The notes below the pieces were generated by a model. It was not told the DNA's origin and made no database searches. It was given only the letters and a program-made list of their open reading frames with translations. Position numbers and translations under genes: made by a program. A stretch of 64,000 bases of DNA from Clostridium sp. (GTDB lineage: Bacteria > Bacillota > Clostridia > Lachnospirales > Lachnospiraceae), in contig JAETQD010000016.1 in assembly GCA_021770825.1 (NCBI GenBank), positions 24,470-88,469 on the forward strand. Reading direction: 5' to 3'. Positions 17,229-26,213 of the stretch are shown piece by piece. Position 1 is the stretch's first letter. Each line of letters opens with the position of its first letter.

Positions 17229-17302
17229 AAACCGAGTGTTACGTTAAAAATTGGGAGTCGGAAGGGACTCCGGAATAAGAATACGAAAAGGATGGTTTTG
17301 CT

Positions 17303-17818
17303 ATGGCAACTTTACTTGAAAACTGGAGAAACCTCGCATACGGCGACGGTCTCGATGATAAAAAGAAGGAAGAGCTCTGGAGCGGTTATTTTACCATTGA
17401 AAAGGGAATCTACGAGAAGATTCTTACAAATCCCAGCGAAGTGGTTGAGGGTACTGTAAAAGAGCTGGCTGATAAATATGAGACAGAAGTTCTGATCATG
17501 ACAGGATTCTTAGATGGAATCAACGAGAGCTTAAAGGGCTACGAGAACCCCATCGAGACCATGGATGAGAACACCGTTGTAAAGATTGAAATCGATCCGG
17601 AAAAGCTGTACTACAACATGGTAGAGGCAAAGGCAACCTGGCTTTACGGTCTTCCCCAGTGGGATTCCATTCTCACCCAGGAGAAGAGAACCGAGCTCTA
17701 TAAGGCTCAGAAGGCCTCCGGCACCGTTCGCCGCGAAAGCCGCAAGATTTACCCCAACGATCCGTGTCCCTGTGGAAGCGGTAAGAAGTACAAAAAGTGC
17801 TGCGGCCGCAACCAGTAA
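17303..17818 (+). CDS. SEC-C motif protein
   Basis: 171 residues. The last 22 or so residues are a SEC-C zinc motif ([17 protein letters not shown]), as at the end of SecA, with Cys and His-like metal ligands. The first 145 residues are a helical domain with many acidic residues and no enzyme motif; this version is common in Lachnospiraceae and has no firm function. It has its own promoter and terminator. The start is ATG 17303 (an AAAAGGATGG site is nearby). Confidence 0.88.
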   Translation: MATLLENWRNLAYGDGLDDKKKEELWSGYFTIEKGIYEKILTNPSEVVEGTVKELADKYETEVLIMTGFLDGINESLKGYENPIETMDENTVVKIEIDPEKLYYNMVEAKATWLYGLPQWDSILTQEKRTELYKAQKASGTVRRESRKIYPNDPCPCGSGKKYKKCCGRNQ

Positions 17819-17833
17819 AGAAAACTGGCGGAC

Positions 17834-17867
17834 AAGCCATTACCTTGGAAAGGTAGTGGCTTTTTCC
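17834..17867 (+). terminator. Terminator after the SEC-C gene
   Basis: AAGCCATTACCTT (17834-17846) pairs with AAGGTAGTGGCTT, followed by TTTCC. Confidence 0.85.
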
Positions 17868-17895
17868 TTATGGGAAAGGGAAGGAGTTTTGCAGT

Positions 17896-18657
17896 ATGGA
17901 AGCGTATACAGGGTTTGCAGCAGTCTATGACACCTTCATGGATGATATTCCCTATGGGGAATGGTGTGAGTATCTGACAGGGCTGCTAAAGGAATACGGC
18001 GTGGAGGACGGCCTGGTTCTGGATTTGGGCTGCGGCACCGGAAGTCTGACGGAGCTCCTTGCAGATCAGGGCTATGACATGATCGGCGTGGACTGCTCCG
18101 GAGAAATGCTGGAGTTGGCCATGGAAAAAAAGGCCTTGTCGGGAAAGGATATTTTATACCTGTGCCAGGACATGCGGGAGTTTGAGCTTTACGGAACCGT
18201 GAGAGCTGTGGTTTCCATCTGCGACTGCATGAATTACATCACAGAGCCAGAGGACCTGGTTACGGTCTTTAAGCTGGTGAACAACTATTTAGACCCAGGC
18301 GGAGTGTTTATTTTTGACCTGAATACGGAGTACAAATATTCGGAGGTCATGGGAGATTCCACCATTGCCGAGGACAGGGAGGACTCCGGATTTATCTGGG
18401 ACAACCAGTACGAGCCGGAAGAAAAAATCAATATTTATGATCTCTCCATCTTCGTAAGGGAAGAGGGAGATCTTTACAGAAAATACCATGAGACCCATTA
18501 CCAGAGGGCCTATTCCCTGGAGGAAATCAAGGAGGCCATAGAAGAATCCGGTATGGAGTTTGTGGCCGCCTACGATGCCTTTTCCAGAGATGTGCCGAAA
18601 GAGGACAGCGAACGGATTTATGTGGTTGCCAGGGAGCATGGGAAGAAAGGAAGATAA
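17896..18657 (+). CDS. Class I SAM-dependent methyltransferase
   Basis: 253 residues. The SAM-binding motif I is LDLGCGTGSLTELL (about 43-56), followed by DMIGVDCSGEMLELA and a motif IV-like VVSICDCMNYI. The substrate is not known. An uncommon insert with NLNTEYKYSEV follows, as in the YqeM/small-molecule methyltransferase group. ATG 17896 has AAGGGAAGGAG upstream. It is two bases from hslO, so the two are cotranscribed. Confidence 0.85.
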   Translation: MEAYTGFAAVYDTFMDDIPYGEWCEYLTGLLKEYGVEDGLVLDLGCGTGSLTELLADQGYDMIGVDCSGEMLELAMEKKALSGKDILYLCQDMREFELYGTVRAVVSICDCMNYITEPEDLVTVFKLVNNYLDPGGVFIFDLNTEYKYSEVMGDSTIAEDREDSGFIWDNQYEPEEKINIYDLSIFVREEGDLYRKYHETHYQRAYSLEEIKEAIEESGMEFVAAYDAFSRDVPKEDSERIYVVAREHGKKGR

Positions 18658-18659
18658 TA

Positions 18660-19544
18660 ATGGCAGATTATATCATAAGAGCAACGGCCGCCGACGGACA
18701 GGTCAGGGCCTTTGCAGCCACCACAAAGGAGATGGTGGAAACGGCTAAAAACGCCCATAATACAAGCCCGGTGGCAACGGCTGCCCTGGGACGGCTTTTG
18801 ACGGCAGGCGCCATGATGGGCGTGATGATGAAGGGAGACAGAGATCTTCTCACCTTAAGAATGGAAGGAGACGGACCCATCGGCGGTCTTTTGGTGACAG
18901 CAAAATCCAAAGGAGATGTGAAGGGCTATGCCTTCCAGCCGGACGTGATGCTGCCGCCCAATGAGAAAGGAAAGCTGGATGTGGGCGGAGCACTGGGAAT
19001 CGGTGTGTTAAGCGTCATTAAGGACATCGGCTTAAAGGAGCCCTATGTGGGACAAACCATTCTGGTATCCGGCGAAATTGCAGAGGATTTGACCTATTAC
19101 TACGCCACATCAGAGCAGGTGCCCTCCTCGGTGGCCCTTGGGGTTCTGATGAATAGGGACAATACGGTGCGTCAGGCCGGAGGTTTTATTATCCAGCTGC
19201 TTCCGGGAGCGTCCGATGAAATGATCGATAAGCTGGAGGCACGCCTTGGCGAAATGGAGTCCATCACAGCGCTTTTGGATGCAGGAAAGACCCCGGAGGA
19301 AATTCTTACGGATTTATTGGGGGATTTTGGCCTGGAAATTTTGGACAAGGTTCCCACCAGATTTTTCTGCGACTGCGAAAAGGAGCGGGTTTCCAAGGCT
19401 ATTATAAGCATCGGGAAAAAGGAAATCCAGGATATGATTGACGAAGGCAAGCCCATTGAGGTGAGCTGCCATTTCTGCAACAAGGTCTATACCTTTACGG
19501 TGGAAGAACTGGAAGAGATGTTGAAAAAGGCGGTACGGCCATAG
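18660..19544 (+). CDS. hslO: Redox-regulated chaperone Hsp33
   Basis: 294 residues, the usual length. The C-terminal redox switch is present as FFCDCEKERV and SCHFCNKVY, i.e. CxC and CxxC that bind zinc when reduced. The N-terminal domain (MADYIIRATAADGQVRAF, HNTSPVATAALGRLLTA) is the canonical Hsp33 fold. Under oxidation the switch unfolds and the protein holds unfolding proteins. It follows the methyltransferase gene by two bases. Confidence 0.95.
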   Translation: MADYIIRATAADGQVRAFAATTKEMVETAKNAHNTSPVATAALGRLLTAGAMMGVMMKGDRDLLTLRMEGDGPIGGLLVTAKSKGDVKGYAFQPDVMLPPNEKGKLDVGGALGIGVLSVIKDIGLKEPYVGQTILVSGEIAEDLTYYYATSEQVPSSVALGVLMNRDNTVRQAGGFIIQLLPGASDEMIDKLEARLGEMESITALLDAGKTPEEILTDLLGDFGLEILDKVPTRFFCDCEKERVSKAIISIGKKEIQDMIDEGKPIEVSCHFCNKVYTFTVEELEEMLKKAVRP

Positions 19545-19551
19545 ACGAAGA

Positions 19552-19590
19552 TCAAAAATGGGCTGTTGCCATATGCAATAGCCCATTAAT
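19552..19590 (-). terminator. Terminator between hslO and the cold-shock gene
   Basis: ATGGGCTGTTGC and GCAATAGCCCAT form a 12-bp stem with one G-U pair. On the minus strand it is followed by TTTTTG, so it mainly serves the cold-shock gene; on the plus strand it may also end hslO transcription. Confidence 0.75.
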
Positions 19591-19669
19591 GTAATCACTT
19601 CATGCGCATCAGCTTGATTCTAACTAGGTGTTGCGATATTAGAAAAAGGCACAATGAGGAATCGGTAGA

Positions 19670-19870
19670 TTATAATTTGGTTACGTTTACAGCCTGGGGA
19701 CCTTTGGCACCTTCGATCACATCGAATTCAACATCAGCGCCCTCGTCAAGAGTTTTGAAGCCTTCCATGTTGAGTCCAGAGTAATGAACAAATACATCAT
19801 GTCCTGCTTCGTCACAGATGAAACCGTAACCTTTTTGGTTGTTAAACCATTTGACTGTACCTTTCATAGG
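19670..19870 (-). CDS. cspA: Cold-shock domain protein
   Basis: 66 residues from ATG 19870 with GGAGGT upstream; a longer open frame to 19906 lacks a site. The RNP1 motif KGYGFI and RNP2 motif DVFVHY are both intact. It binds single-stranded RNA/DNA and probably melts RNA structure. The name cspA is used generically. It has its own promoter and a terminator shared with hslO. Confidence 0.93.
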   Translation of the reverse strand, partial: PMKGTVKWFNNQKGYGFICDEAGHDVFVHYSGLNMEGFKTLDEGADVEFDVIEGAKGPQAVNVTKL

Positions 19871-19916
19871 ATACCTCCGAATTTTAGACGTGTAACAGTT
19901 AACCACTGTTTAGTTC

Positions 19917-19945
19917 ACAATAGCACATCTTCCCATGGTTGTCAA
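19917..19945 (-). promoter_or_regulatory. Promoter of the cold-shock gene
   Basis: On the minus strand, TTGACA (19945-19940), 17 bases, and TATTGT (19922-19917). The leader is short (about 45 bases), so it lacks a long cspA-type thermosensor. Confidence 0.7.
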
Positions 19946-20003
19946 ATGGAATCGTATAAGTTATTTGATAATTTTTGTGAAAAAAGATAGGAAATAAGTT
20001 GTA

Positions 20004-20579
20004 ATGGCAAAAGAAAATTCAAATTTTCCGAACAAAAACAGAAATAATGCATGGAACCATTTTCTGACTATCACCCACCATAAACTGGTGGTCATGAAGG
20101 GCTGTTTCCAGGTGGGACTGTATAAACAGGGCCTTCTCCATGACCTGTCCAAATATTCCTGGGAGGAATTTCAGACAGGTGTTAAATATTATCAGGGAAC
20201 CAGAAGTCCCAATGCCGCCGAAAAGGAGGAAAAGGGATATTCTTCGGCGTGGCTGCACCACAAGGGCCGCAATAAGCACCACTTTGAATACTGGACCGAT
20301 GTGTCGAGTGCCGAGGACCACTGGAAAATTGTGGGCGTGAAGATGCCGGTTAAGTATTTCGTGGAGATGGTCATGGACCGGATTGCAGCGTCCAAGATCT
20401 ACCAGGGAGAGAAGTATACGGATGCATCCCCCTATCTGTATTTTTCCCGGAATAAGGATTACCTCACCATGCATCCGGAGACCAAGGCCCTTTTGGATAA
20501 GGTTCTGCGGATGCTTAAGGAGGAGGGGGAGAGAAAGACCTTCGCCTATTTGCGATATCTTCTGAAAAAGGGATATTAG
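20004..20579 (+). CDS. DUF5662-type protein
   Basis: 191 residues. It has many His/Asp residues in an HD-like arrangement: THHKLVV, GLLHDLSKYS, SAWLHHKGRNKHHFEYW, and DRIAAS. This pattern matches DUF5662 catalytic-looking proteins. The spacing suggests metal-dependent hydrolase activity, but the function is unknown. ATG 20004 follows GATAGGAAATAAG. Its stop overlaps the convergent YprB-like gene by four bases (20576-20579), with no terminator between. Confidence 0.75.
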   Translation: MAKENSNFPNKNRNNAWNHFLTITHHKLVVMKGCFQVGLYKQGLLHDLSKYSWEEFQTGVKYYQGTRSPNAAEKEEKGYSSAWLHHKGRNKHHFEYWTDVSSAEDHWKIVGVKMPVKYFVEMVMDRIAASKIYQGEKYTDASPYLYFSRNKDYLTMHPETKALLDKVLRMLKEEGERKTFAYLRYLLKKGY

Positions 20580-21655
20580 CACATGGCCGCGAGGATTTCG
20601 CGGACGTAGAGGCTTAAGGTCTTCTGGTCCGAAAAGCAGTCCGGGCAGAATTCAAAAAAGCCGGATTTATCCTTGGAGGCAGTTTTAAATTCCGGAGTCC
20701 AGAGAGGCTTTGGCTGCGGGAGAAAGACACCGGTCTTTTTTGTGTAGCAGGTTTCTTTTGTGGCTTTGATTCTGGCATCCTTATCCACGTATTCCCCCAC
20801 GCTTTTATGGATGGCGGTATCCTCGTAAATCAGGTAATAGTAATCCTTGGGATTGGGATAGTAATATTTAAGGGTTCCTTCATAAAGACGGATGGAAAGC
20901 GAAAGTCTGTTTTGGAAGGCCCGGAAAGCATAGGAGGGAACAGCGCCGCTTATGGCCACGGGGAGCCGGGACTGTCCGTCTCCCTCCAGAGTCAGAAGAA
21001 GGCGCGTGGTTTCCCCGGCGGCCTTTTCCATGTTGAGGAGAGTAAAGTCCTGGTTTTGGAAATCCAGGTAAAAAAGAATGGGAAGAAGCTTCGGCATTCC
21101 CTTTAAATCATCCTCGTTGTGAAGCAGCAGAAGGTTTAAAAGAAATTCCTTTTTGGTCCGCAGGTATTCTTCGTAGACTTCAATGAGCTGTCCTCCGGAG
21201 TAGGTATCTTCTCTGGAAATTTCAAGAAAGACTTCGATGGATTTTTGCTTCAGGCTTTCCAATCCCAGAAGTTTTTTCAAGGGGCGTACCTGTTTATAGA
21301 TATCAATGCTTTTGATTCCGCCAAAATCATAGGGAAGATGGAGCGCATGGCACCGTTTTAGGAGAAACGGGATGTCAAAGGTATCTCCGTTAAAATGTAC
21401 CAGAGCGGTATAATTTTTAAGGAAGGTAAAAAATTGTTCGAGAATTTGCGGCTCAGATTCCTTACCATCGGCAAACCACTGGATGAAACGGGCCTTTTCC
21501 TTCTGAAAAAAGACGCAGCCGATTAAATAAACCATATTGTAGTCCCCGGAAAATCCGGTGGTCTCAATGTCGAAAAATAAGAGTTCTTCCCGCTTTCCAA
21601 GTCTGGAGAGGGGATAGGTTTCCTGAAAGTCAAATTCTTTTTCTATTGTAATCAT
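20576..21655 (-). CDS. YprB-type RNase H-like exonuclease domain protein
   Basis: 359 residues from ATG 21655 (MITIEKEFDF), with CGGGAG upstream. The longer open frame to 21802 lacks a site. The N-terminal half is a DEDD exonuclease fold: FFDIETTGFS (D and E), VHFNGDTFDIPFLLKRC, and LLHNEDDLKGM in the usual order (the RNase_H_2/YprB family). The C-terminal 150 residues have no motif I know. It probably trims DNA or RNA ends. It is divergent from ruvA, with 163 bases between them. Confidence 0.85.
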   Translation of the reverse strand: MITIEKEFDFQETYPLSRLGKREELLFFDIETTGFSGDYNMVYLIGCVFFQKEKARFIQWFADGKESEPQILEQFFTFLKNYTALVHFNGDTFDIPFLLKRCHALHLPYDFGGIKSIDIYKQVRPLKKLLGLESLKQKSIEVFLEISREDTYSGGQLIEVYEEYLRTKKEFLLNLLLLHNEDDLKGMPKLLPILFYLDFQNQDFTLLNMEKAAGETTRLLLTLEGDGQSRLPVAISGAVPSYAFRAFQNRLSLSIRLYEGTLKYYYPNPKDYYYLIYEDTAIHKSVGEYVDKDARIKATKETCYTKKTGVFLPQPKPLWTPEFKTASKDKSGFFEFCPDCFSDQKTLSLYVREILAAMC

Positions 21656-21818
21656 ATGTATCTCCCGGAATAAACGTAAACTGCAGGTAAGACAGTTTTC
21701 AGTATACGTGTTTTTTCGAGGAAAGTCAATGAAACAGAAAATTTGTTCGATTGATTTGGCGGTATTGTCTTGCAATGATTTTTGGTCTATGGTATGATTC
21801 ATACTGGAGGAAATGACA

Positions 21819-22430
21819 GTGATTTCATATATTAAAGGACTTTTGGCGGAAAAGGCAGAGGATTCGGTGGTGGTGGAGGCCCATGGTGTGGGCTATCATA
21901 TCTTTGTGCCGTCCTCTTTGCTTTCCGAGCTTCCGCCTTTGGGAGAGACAGTAAAAATTTATACATATTTCAATGTCCGGGAGGATGCGGTGAATCTGTT
22001 CGGCTTCCTTTCCAGACAGGATATGGAGATGTTTAAGCAGTTGATCGGCGTCAACGGCGTGGGGCCCAAAAGCGCCCTTGGAATTTTATCTGCCATAAAG
22101 CCTGATGCCCTGCGGCTCGCAGTGCTTTCTGCCGATGCAAAGGCCATCTCCAAGGCCCCCGGCGTGGGCAGCAAGACGGCCCAGAGAATCATTCTGGACT
22201 TAAAGGACAGGATAAAGGCCGAGGATGTGCTGTTTGGCAGTACAGAACCCGATAAGGCCCCGGAGATTACGGGGGTGGGAGAAGCAGGAAAGGAAGCCGT
22301 GGAGGCTCTCACAGCCCTGGGCTATTCGGCCTCAGAGGCAGCCGCAGCCGTGCGGAAGGTATCCATCACAGAAACCATGACAGCCGAAGACGTGTTAAAG
22401 GCAGCCTTAAGGCATCTGGCCTTTTTATAG
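21819..22430 (+). CDS. ruvA: Holliday junction helicase subunit RuvA
   Basis: 203 residues from GTG 21819 (MISYIKG). GGAGG at 21806-21810 is eight bases from GTG but only two from ATG 21813, so GTG is the likely start and fits the usual RuvA N-terminus. The helix-hairpin-helix motifs are LIGVNGVGPKSALGIL (about 72) and APGVGSKTAQRI (about 108). RuvA tetramers hold the Holliday junction for RuvB. ruvB follows by 40 bases. Confidence 0.95.
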   Translation: MISYIKGLLAEKAEDSVVVEAHGVGYHIFVPSSLLSELPPLGETVKIYTYFNVREDAVNLFGFLSRQDMEMFKQLIGVNGVGPKSALGILSAIKPDALRLAVLSADAKAISKAPGVGSKTAQRIILDLKDRIKAEDVLFGSTEPDKAPEITGVGEAGKEAVEALTALGYSASEAAAAVRKVSITETMTAEDVLKAALRHLAFL

Positions 22431-22470
22431 TGCGGTTTGCCGGCAAAAATAAAAAGACAGGCAGGTTCAT

Positions 22471-23469
22471 ATGAGTCGGAAAATCATTACCACAGAAGAG
22501 ACAGAAGAAGACAAGAAAATAGAGGGGACTCTGCGTCCCCAGTATTTAAAGGATTATATCGGGCAGGAAAAAATAAAATCCACCTTAAAGGTTTTCATCG
22601 ATGCCGCCAAGAACCGCGGCGAGGCCCTGGACCATGTGCTGTTTTACGGCCCTCCCGGCCTTGGGAAAACCACGCTCTGCGGAATCATTGCCAACGAAAT
22701 GGGAGTGAACTTAAAGGTCACCTCCGGCCCTGCCATTGAAAAGCCGGGAGAGATGGCGGCGATCTTAAACAATCTCCAGGAAGGCGATGTGCTGTTTGTG
22801 GACGAGATTCACCGCTTAAACAGGCAGGTGGAGGAGGTCTTATATCCGGCTATGGAGGACTTTGCCATCGACATTATGCTGGGAAAGGATTCCTCTGCCA
22901 GGTCTATCCGACTGGAGCTTCCTAAATTTACGCTGGTGGGAGCCACCACCAGGGCAGGACTTTTAACGGCCCCTTTGCGGGACCGGTTCGGCGTGGTGCA
23001 GAGACTGGAGTTTTATACTCCGGAGGAGCTCTGCGTGATCGTAAGACGTTCTGCCAAAGTGCTTCAGGTGGAAATTGAAGAGGAAGGAGCCTGGGAGATT
23101 GCCAGAAGGTCCAGAGGAACTCCAAGGCTTGCAAACCGGCTTTTAAAGCGGGTCAGAGACTTTGCCCAGGTGAAGTATGATGGAGTCATAACAAAGCAGG
23201 TGGCCGATTTTGCCCTGGATATTCTGGATGTGGATAAGCTGGGCCTTGACAACAACGACAGAACCATTCTCACCACAATGATAACAAAATTCGGCGGCGG
23301 TCCAGTGGGACTGGAGACGCTGGCGGCCTCCATCGGAGAGGATGCCGGGACTCTGGAGGATGTGTATGAGCCCTATCTTCTCATGAACGGACTCATCAAC
23401 AGGACCCCAAGGGGCCGGATGGCCACGGAGACAGCCTACCATCACCTTGGAATTGCCATAAAAAATTAA
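22471..23469 (+). CDS. ruvB: Holliday junction helicase subunit RuvB
   Basis: 332 residues. It has Walker [10 protein letters not shown] (about 58), Walker [12 protein letters not shown], sensor 1 LVGATTRAG, and a C-terminal winged helix with the beta-hairpin ending [10 protein letters not shown]. It is the AAA+ motor that moves the Holliday junction in RuvABC. The ATG has a moderate GGCAGG site. It is in an operon with ruvA, with zapA 69 bases beyond. Confidence 0.96.
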   Translation: MSRKIITTEETEEDKKIEGTLRPQYLKDYIGQEKIKSTLKVFIDAAKNRGEALDHVLFYGPPGLGKTTLCGIIANEMGVNLKVTSGPAIEKPGEMAAILNNLQEGDVLFVDEIHRLNRQVEEVLYPAMEDFAIDIMLGKDSSARSIRLELPKFTLVGATTRAGLLTAPLRDRFGVVQRLEFYTPEELCVIVRRSAKVLQVEIEEEGAWEIARRSRGTPRLANRLLKRVRDFAQVKYDGVITKQVADFALDILDVDKLGLDNNDRTILTTMITKFGGGPVGLETLAASIGEDAGTLEDVYEPYLLMNGLINRTPRGRMATETAYHHLGIAIKN

Positions 23470-23538
23470 GAATTATTTCATGGTCCAAAGGGACGTGCTA
23501 TGTTAGAATAAAGGAAGAAAAGCGGGAGTGTAAGAGGC

Positions 23539-23886
23539 ATGGAAAGAAAAAATTATGCAGAAGTGCTGATTGACGGAAAAATATATACATTGGGCGGAGC
23601 CGAAGAACAGGAATATTTGCAGAAGGTGGCATCCTACATCAACGAAAAAATCGGTATTTTAAAAGCCCAGCCGGGGTTTACCAGACAGAATATGGATTAC
23701 CAGGAGGTAATGATCTATTTAAACCTGGCAGACGATTATTTTAAAACCCTTCAGGAAGCGAAAATGCTTCGGGCACAGAAGGAGGAGCTGGAAAAGGAAA
23801 TTTACAGCTTAAAGCATGAGCTGATCGGCGTGCAGATGAAGCTGGACGCAAAAACCGAGAAAAAGGATACCACAAACAAACGATAA
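23539..23886 (+). CDS. zapA: Cell division protein ZapA
   Basis: 115 residues. The N-terminal ZapA domain shows VLIDGKIYTLGGAEEQEYLQKVASYINEK; a C-terminal coiled coil follows (MLRAQKEELEKEIYSLKHELIG). It crosslinks FtsZ filaments. ATG 23539 follows GCGGGAGTG. It lies before the U32 gene and an FtsW-PBP pair, so the cluster has a division/wall theme. Confidence 0.9.
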   Translation: MERKNYAEVLIDGKIYTLGGAEEQEYLQKVASYINEKIGILKAQPGFTRQNMDYQEVMIYLNLADDYFKTLQEAKMLRAQKEELEKEIYSLKHELIGVQMKLDAKTEKKDTTNKR

Positions 23887-23958
23887 AACGGGGGCTGCCG
23901 CATGATTCAATGCAGCGGCCTCTTTCGCGCAGTGGACGTAGTTTTTAAAGGAGCACAT

Positions 23959-26205
23959 ATGGGAAAACGAAATGTGGAGATTCTGGCCCCGGCCGGGTCT
24001 TATGAGAGCATGGTGGCGGCGGTCAACGCAGGATGCGATGCTGTTTACATCGGTGGAAGCCGGTTCGGAGCCAGGGCCTATGCCAACAACCTGGATGAGG
24101 AGACCATGATCCGGGCCATTGATTTTATTCATCTTCATGGCTGTAAGCTTTATATGACGGTCAATACGTTGATGAAGGAGAAAGAGCTTTCAGAGCTCTA
24201 TGCCTATTTAAAGCCCTATTATGAGGCCGGACTGGACGGGGTGATTGTGCAGGATTTGGGTGTGTTCACCTATATTCATGAACAGTTTCCCGATCTGCCG
24301 CTTCATGTGAGCACCCAAATGACGGTGACAGGAAAATACAGCGCCAAAGATTTAAAGACCATGGGGGCAGTCCGTGTGGTGCCCGCCAGGGAGCTGAGTC
24401 TTTCTGAAATCCGGGAAATCCATGAGGAGACCGGGATGGAGGTGGAAACCTTTGTCCACGGGGCCCTCTGTTACTGCTATTCCGGCCAGTGCCTGTTTTC
24501 CAGTCTGATCGGAGGAAGAAGCGGAAACCGGGGCCGCTGCGCCCAGACCTGCCGCCTGCCCTTTGATGTGGAAAAGGATGGAAAATTTTTAAATAAGAAA
24601 AATGAAAAATATGTCTTAAGCCTTAAGGACTTATGTACACTGGACCTTCTTCCGGATATTCTGGAGGCCGGAGTCTGCTCCTTAAAGATTGAGGGACGGA
24701 TGAAAAGCCCGAGATATACGGCCGGAGTGGTGAGCATTTACAGAAAATACGTGGACATGTATTTAAAGTACGGCCGGGACGGATACCGCGTGGACGCTGC
24801 CGACAGAAAGGCGCTTTTGGACCTGTTTGACCGGGGCGGGCAGTCTGAGGGGTATTACAGAGAGCATAATGGCCGGGATATGGTGGTTTTAAAGGAGAAG
24901 CCGGCTTTCCGGGAAGCGAACCAGGATCTGTTTGACTATCTGGATAAAACCTATGTGGACACCGTAAAAAAGATACCGATTGCAGGAACCGGATATTTTG
25001 AAGTGGGAAAGCCTGCAAGGCTTACCGTAAGCTATGAGCTTGCCAAACCGCCCAGGGAAATGGCAGATAAAGCAGCCTGCGCGGCATCCATCCTTCTCTG
25101 GACCGACGGGGATCCGGTGGAGGAGGCGAAAAATGCTCCCGTGGACGCGGAGCGGATAAAAAAGCAGTTAAAAAAGACCGGAGATTCCCCCTTCGTATTT
25201 GAAAAACTGGATGTTACGGTGAAGGGGAATGCCTTTATTCCGGTTCAGGCCCTGAATCAGATGCGGCGTCTGGCCTTGGAAAAGCTGGAAACGGCTGTCT
25301 GCGAACGGTATCACAGAAAAGCAGAGCCGGCGGTGCCGGATATGGAAGAGACGAAAAGCGTACCGTCTCCATCAGGAGCGGGTACGGAATTCACCGTCTC
25401 CGTCTCTGCCATGGACCAGCTTGAGACGGTCCTTTCCTTTATGGAAACAAAGAGCGGACAGGCCTTTGGAATTTATCTGGCCAGCGAGGAGTTTGAACCG
25501 AAGGACTGGAAAAAACTGGCAGACCGCTGCCATAAGGCGGGCGCTTCCTGCTATCTGATGCTGCCGAGGATTTTCCGTACCGAGGCCAGACAGTATTTTA
25601 TAAAGAATCTGGAGACACTGAAAGAAGCGGGATTTGATGCCCTCGGTGTGGGTTCCATGGAGGAGCCGGGATTTTTAAGGGAACAGGAAGTAAATCTCCC
25701 CCTTTATTTCGATCATGGCATGTATACCTTTAACCACCTTGCCATGGAAACCATGAAGCGATACGGAGCCAGCCGTCTGACGGTTCCGGTGGAACTGAAT
25801 TCCAGAGAGATTGCCGGGGCTGGTGAATGCGGTGAGCTGATTGTTTACGGGTATCTTCCAATGATGATATCGGCCCAGTGCATCCAGAAAACCACGGCGG
25901 GCTGTACCAAACGGCCGGGTGTTTTGTATTTAAGGGACCGGAAGGGGAAGGAGTTCCCGGTGAAAAATGAGTGCCGGTTCTGCTTCAACACCATTTACAA
26001 CGAAAGTCCCCTGTCTTTAAAGGGACTTTCCGATGAGGTAAAAAAGCTTTCGCCGAAAGCCTGGCGCCTTAATTTTACCATTGAAGACCCAAAGACCACA
26101 AAGGAAGTCCTGAAACGCTTCTATGAAGAATTTGCGGAAGGGAAGGATAAAACTTCCCCTGTGGGAAATTTCACCCGCGGACATTTTAAGCGGGGTATTG
26201 AGTAG
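23959..26205 (+). CDS. U32 family protein, RlhA-like
   Basis: 748 residues from ATG 23959, with AAAGGAG upstream; the open frame to 23902 is unlikely. The N-terminal U32 domain begins VEILAPAGSYESM and has a Cys cluster in the GALCYCYSGQC / GRCAQTCR region (about residues 170-200). In RlhA and other U32 proteins this region takes part in Fe-S or prephenate-dependent hydroxylation. The middle is a DUF3656-like domain. The C-terminal part also has Cys pairs (ECRFCF). The likely role is tRNA or 23S rRNA hydroxylation rather than peptidase, by analogy with RlhA/TrhP. Confidence 0.83.
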   Translation: MGKRNVEILAPAGSYESMVAAVNAGCDAVYIGGSRFGARAYANNLDEETMIRAIDFIHLHGCKLYMTVNTLMKEKELSELYAYLKPYYEAGLDGVIVQDLGVFTYIHEQFPDLPLHVSTQMTVTGKYSAKDLKTMGAVRVVPARELSLSEIREIHEETGMEVETFVHGALCYCYSGQCLFSSLIGGRSGNRGRCAQTCRLPFDVEKDGKFLNKKNEKYVLSLKDLCTLDLLPDILEAGVCSLKIEGRMKSPRYTAGVVSIYRKYVDMYLKYGRDGYRVDAADRKALLDLFDRGGQSEGYYREHNGRDMVVLKEKPAFREANQDLFDYLDKTYVDTVKKIPIAGTGYFEVGKPARLTVSYELAKPPREMADKAACAASILLWTDGDPVEEAKNAPVDAERIKKQLKKTGDSPFVFEKLDVTVKGNAFIPVQALNQMRRLALEKLETAVCERYHRKAEPAVPDMEETKSVPSPSGAGTEFTVSVSAMDQLETVLSFMETKSGQAFGIYLASEEFEPKDWKKLADRCHKAGASCYLMLPRIFRTEARQYFIKNLETLKEAGFDALGVGSMEEPGFLREQEVNLPLYFDHGMYTFNHLAMETMKRYGASRLTVPVELNSREIAGAGECGELIVYGYLPMMISAQCIQKTTAGCTKRPGVLYLRDRKGKEFPVKNECRFCFNTIYNESPLSLKGLSDEVKKLSPKAWRLNFTIEDPKTTKEVLKRFYEEFAEGKDKTSPVGNFTRGHFKRGIE

Positions 26206-26213
26206 GTGATGCT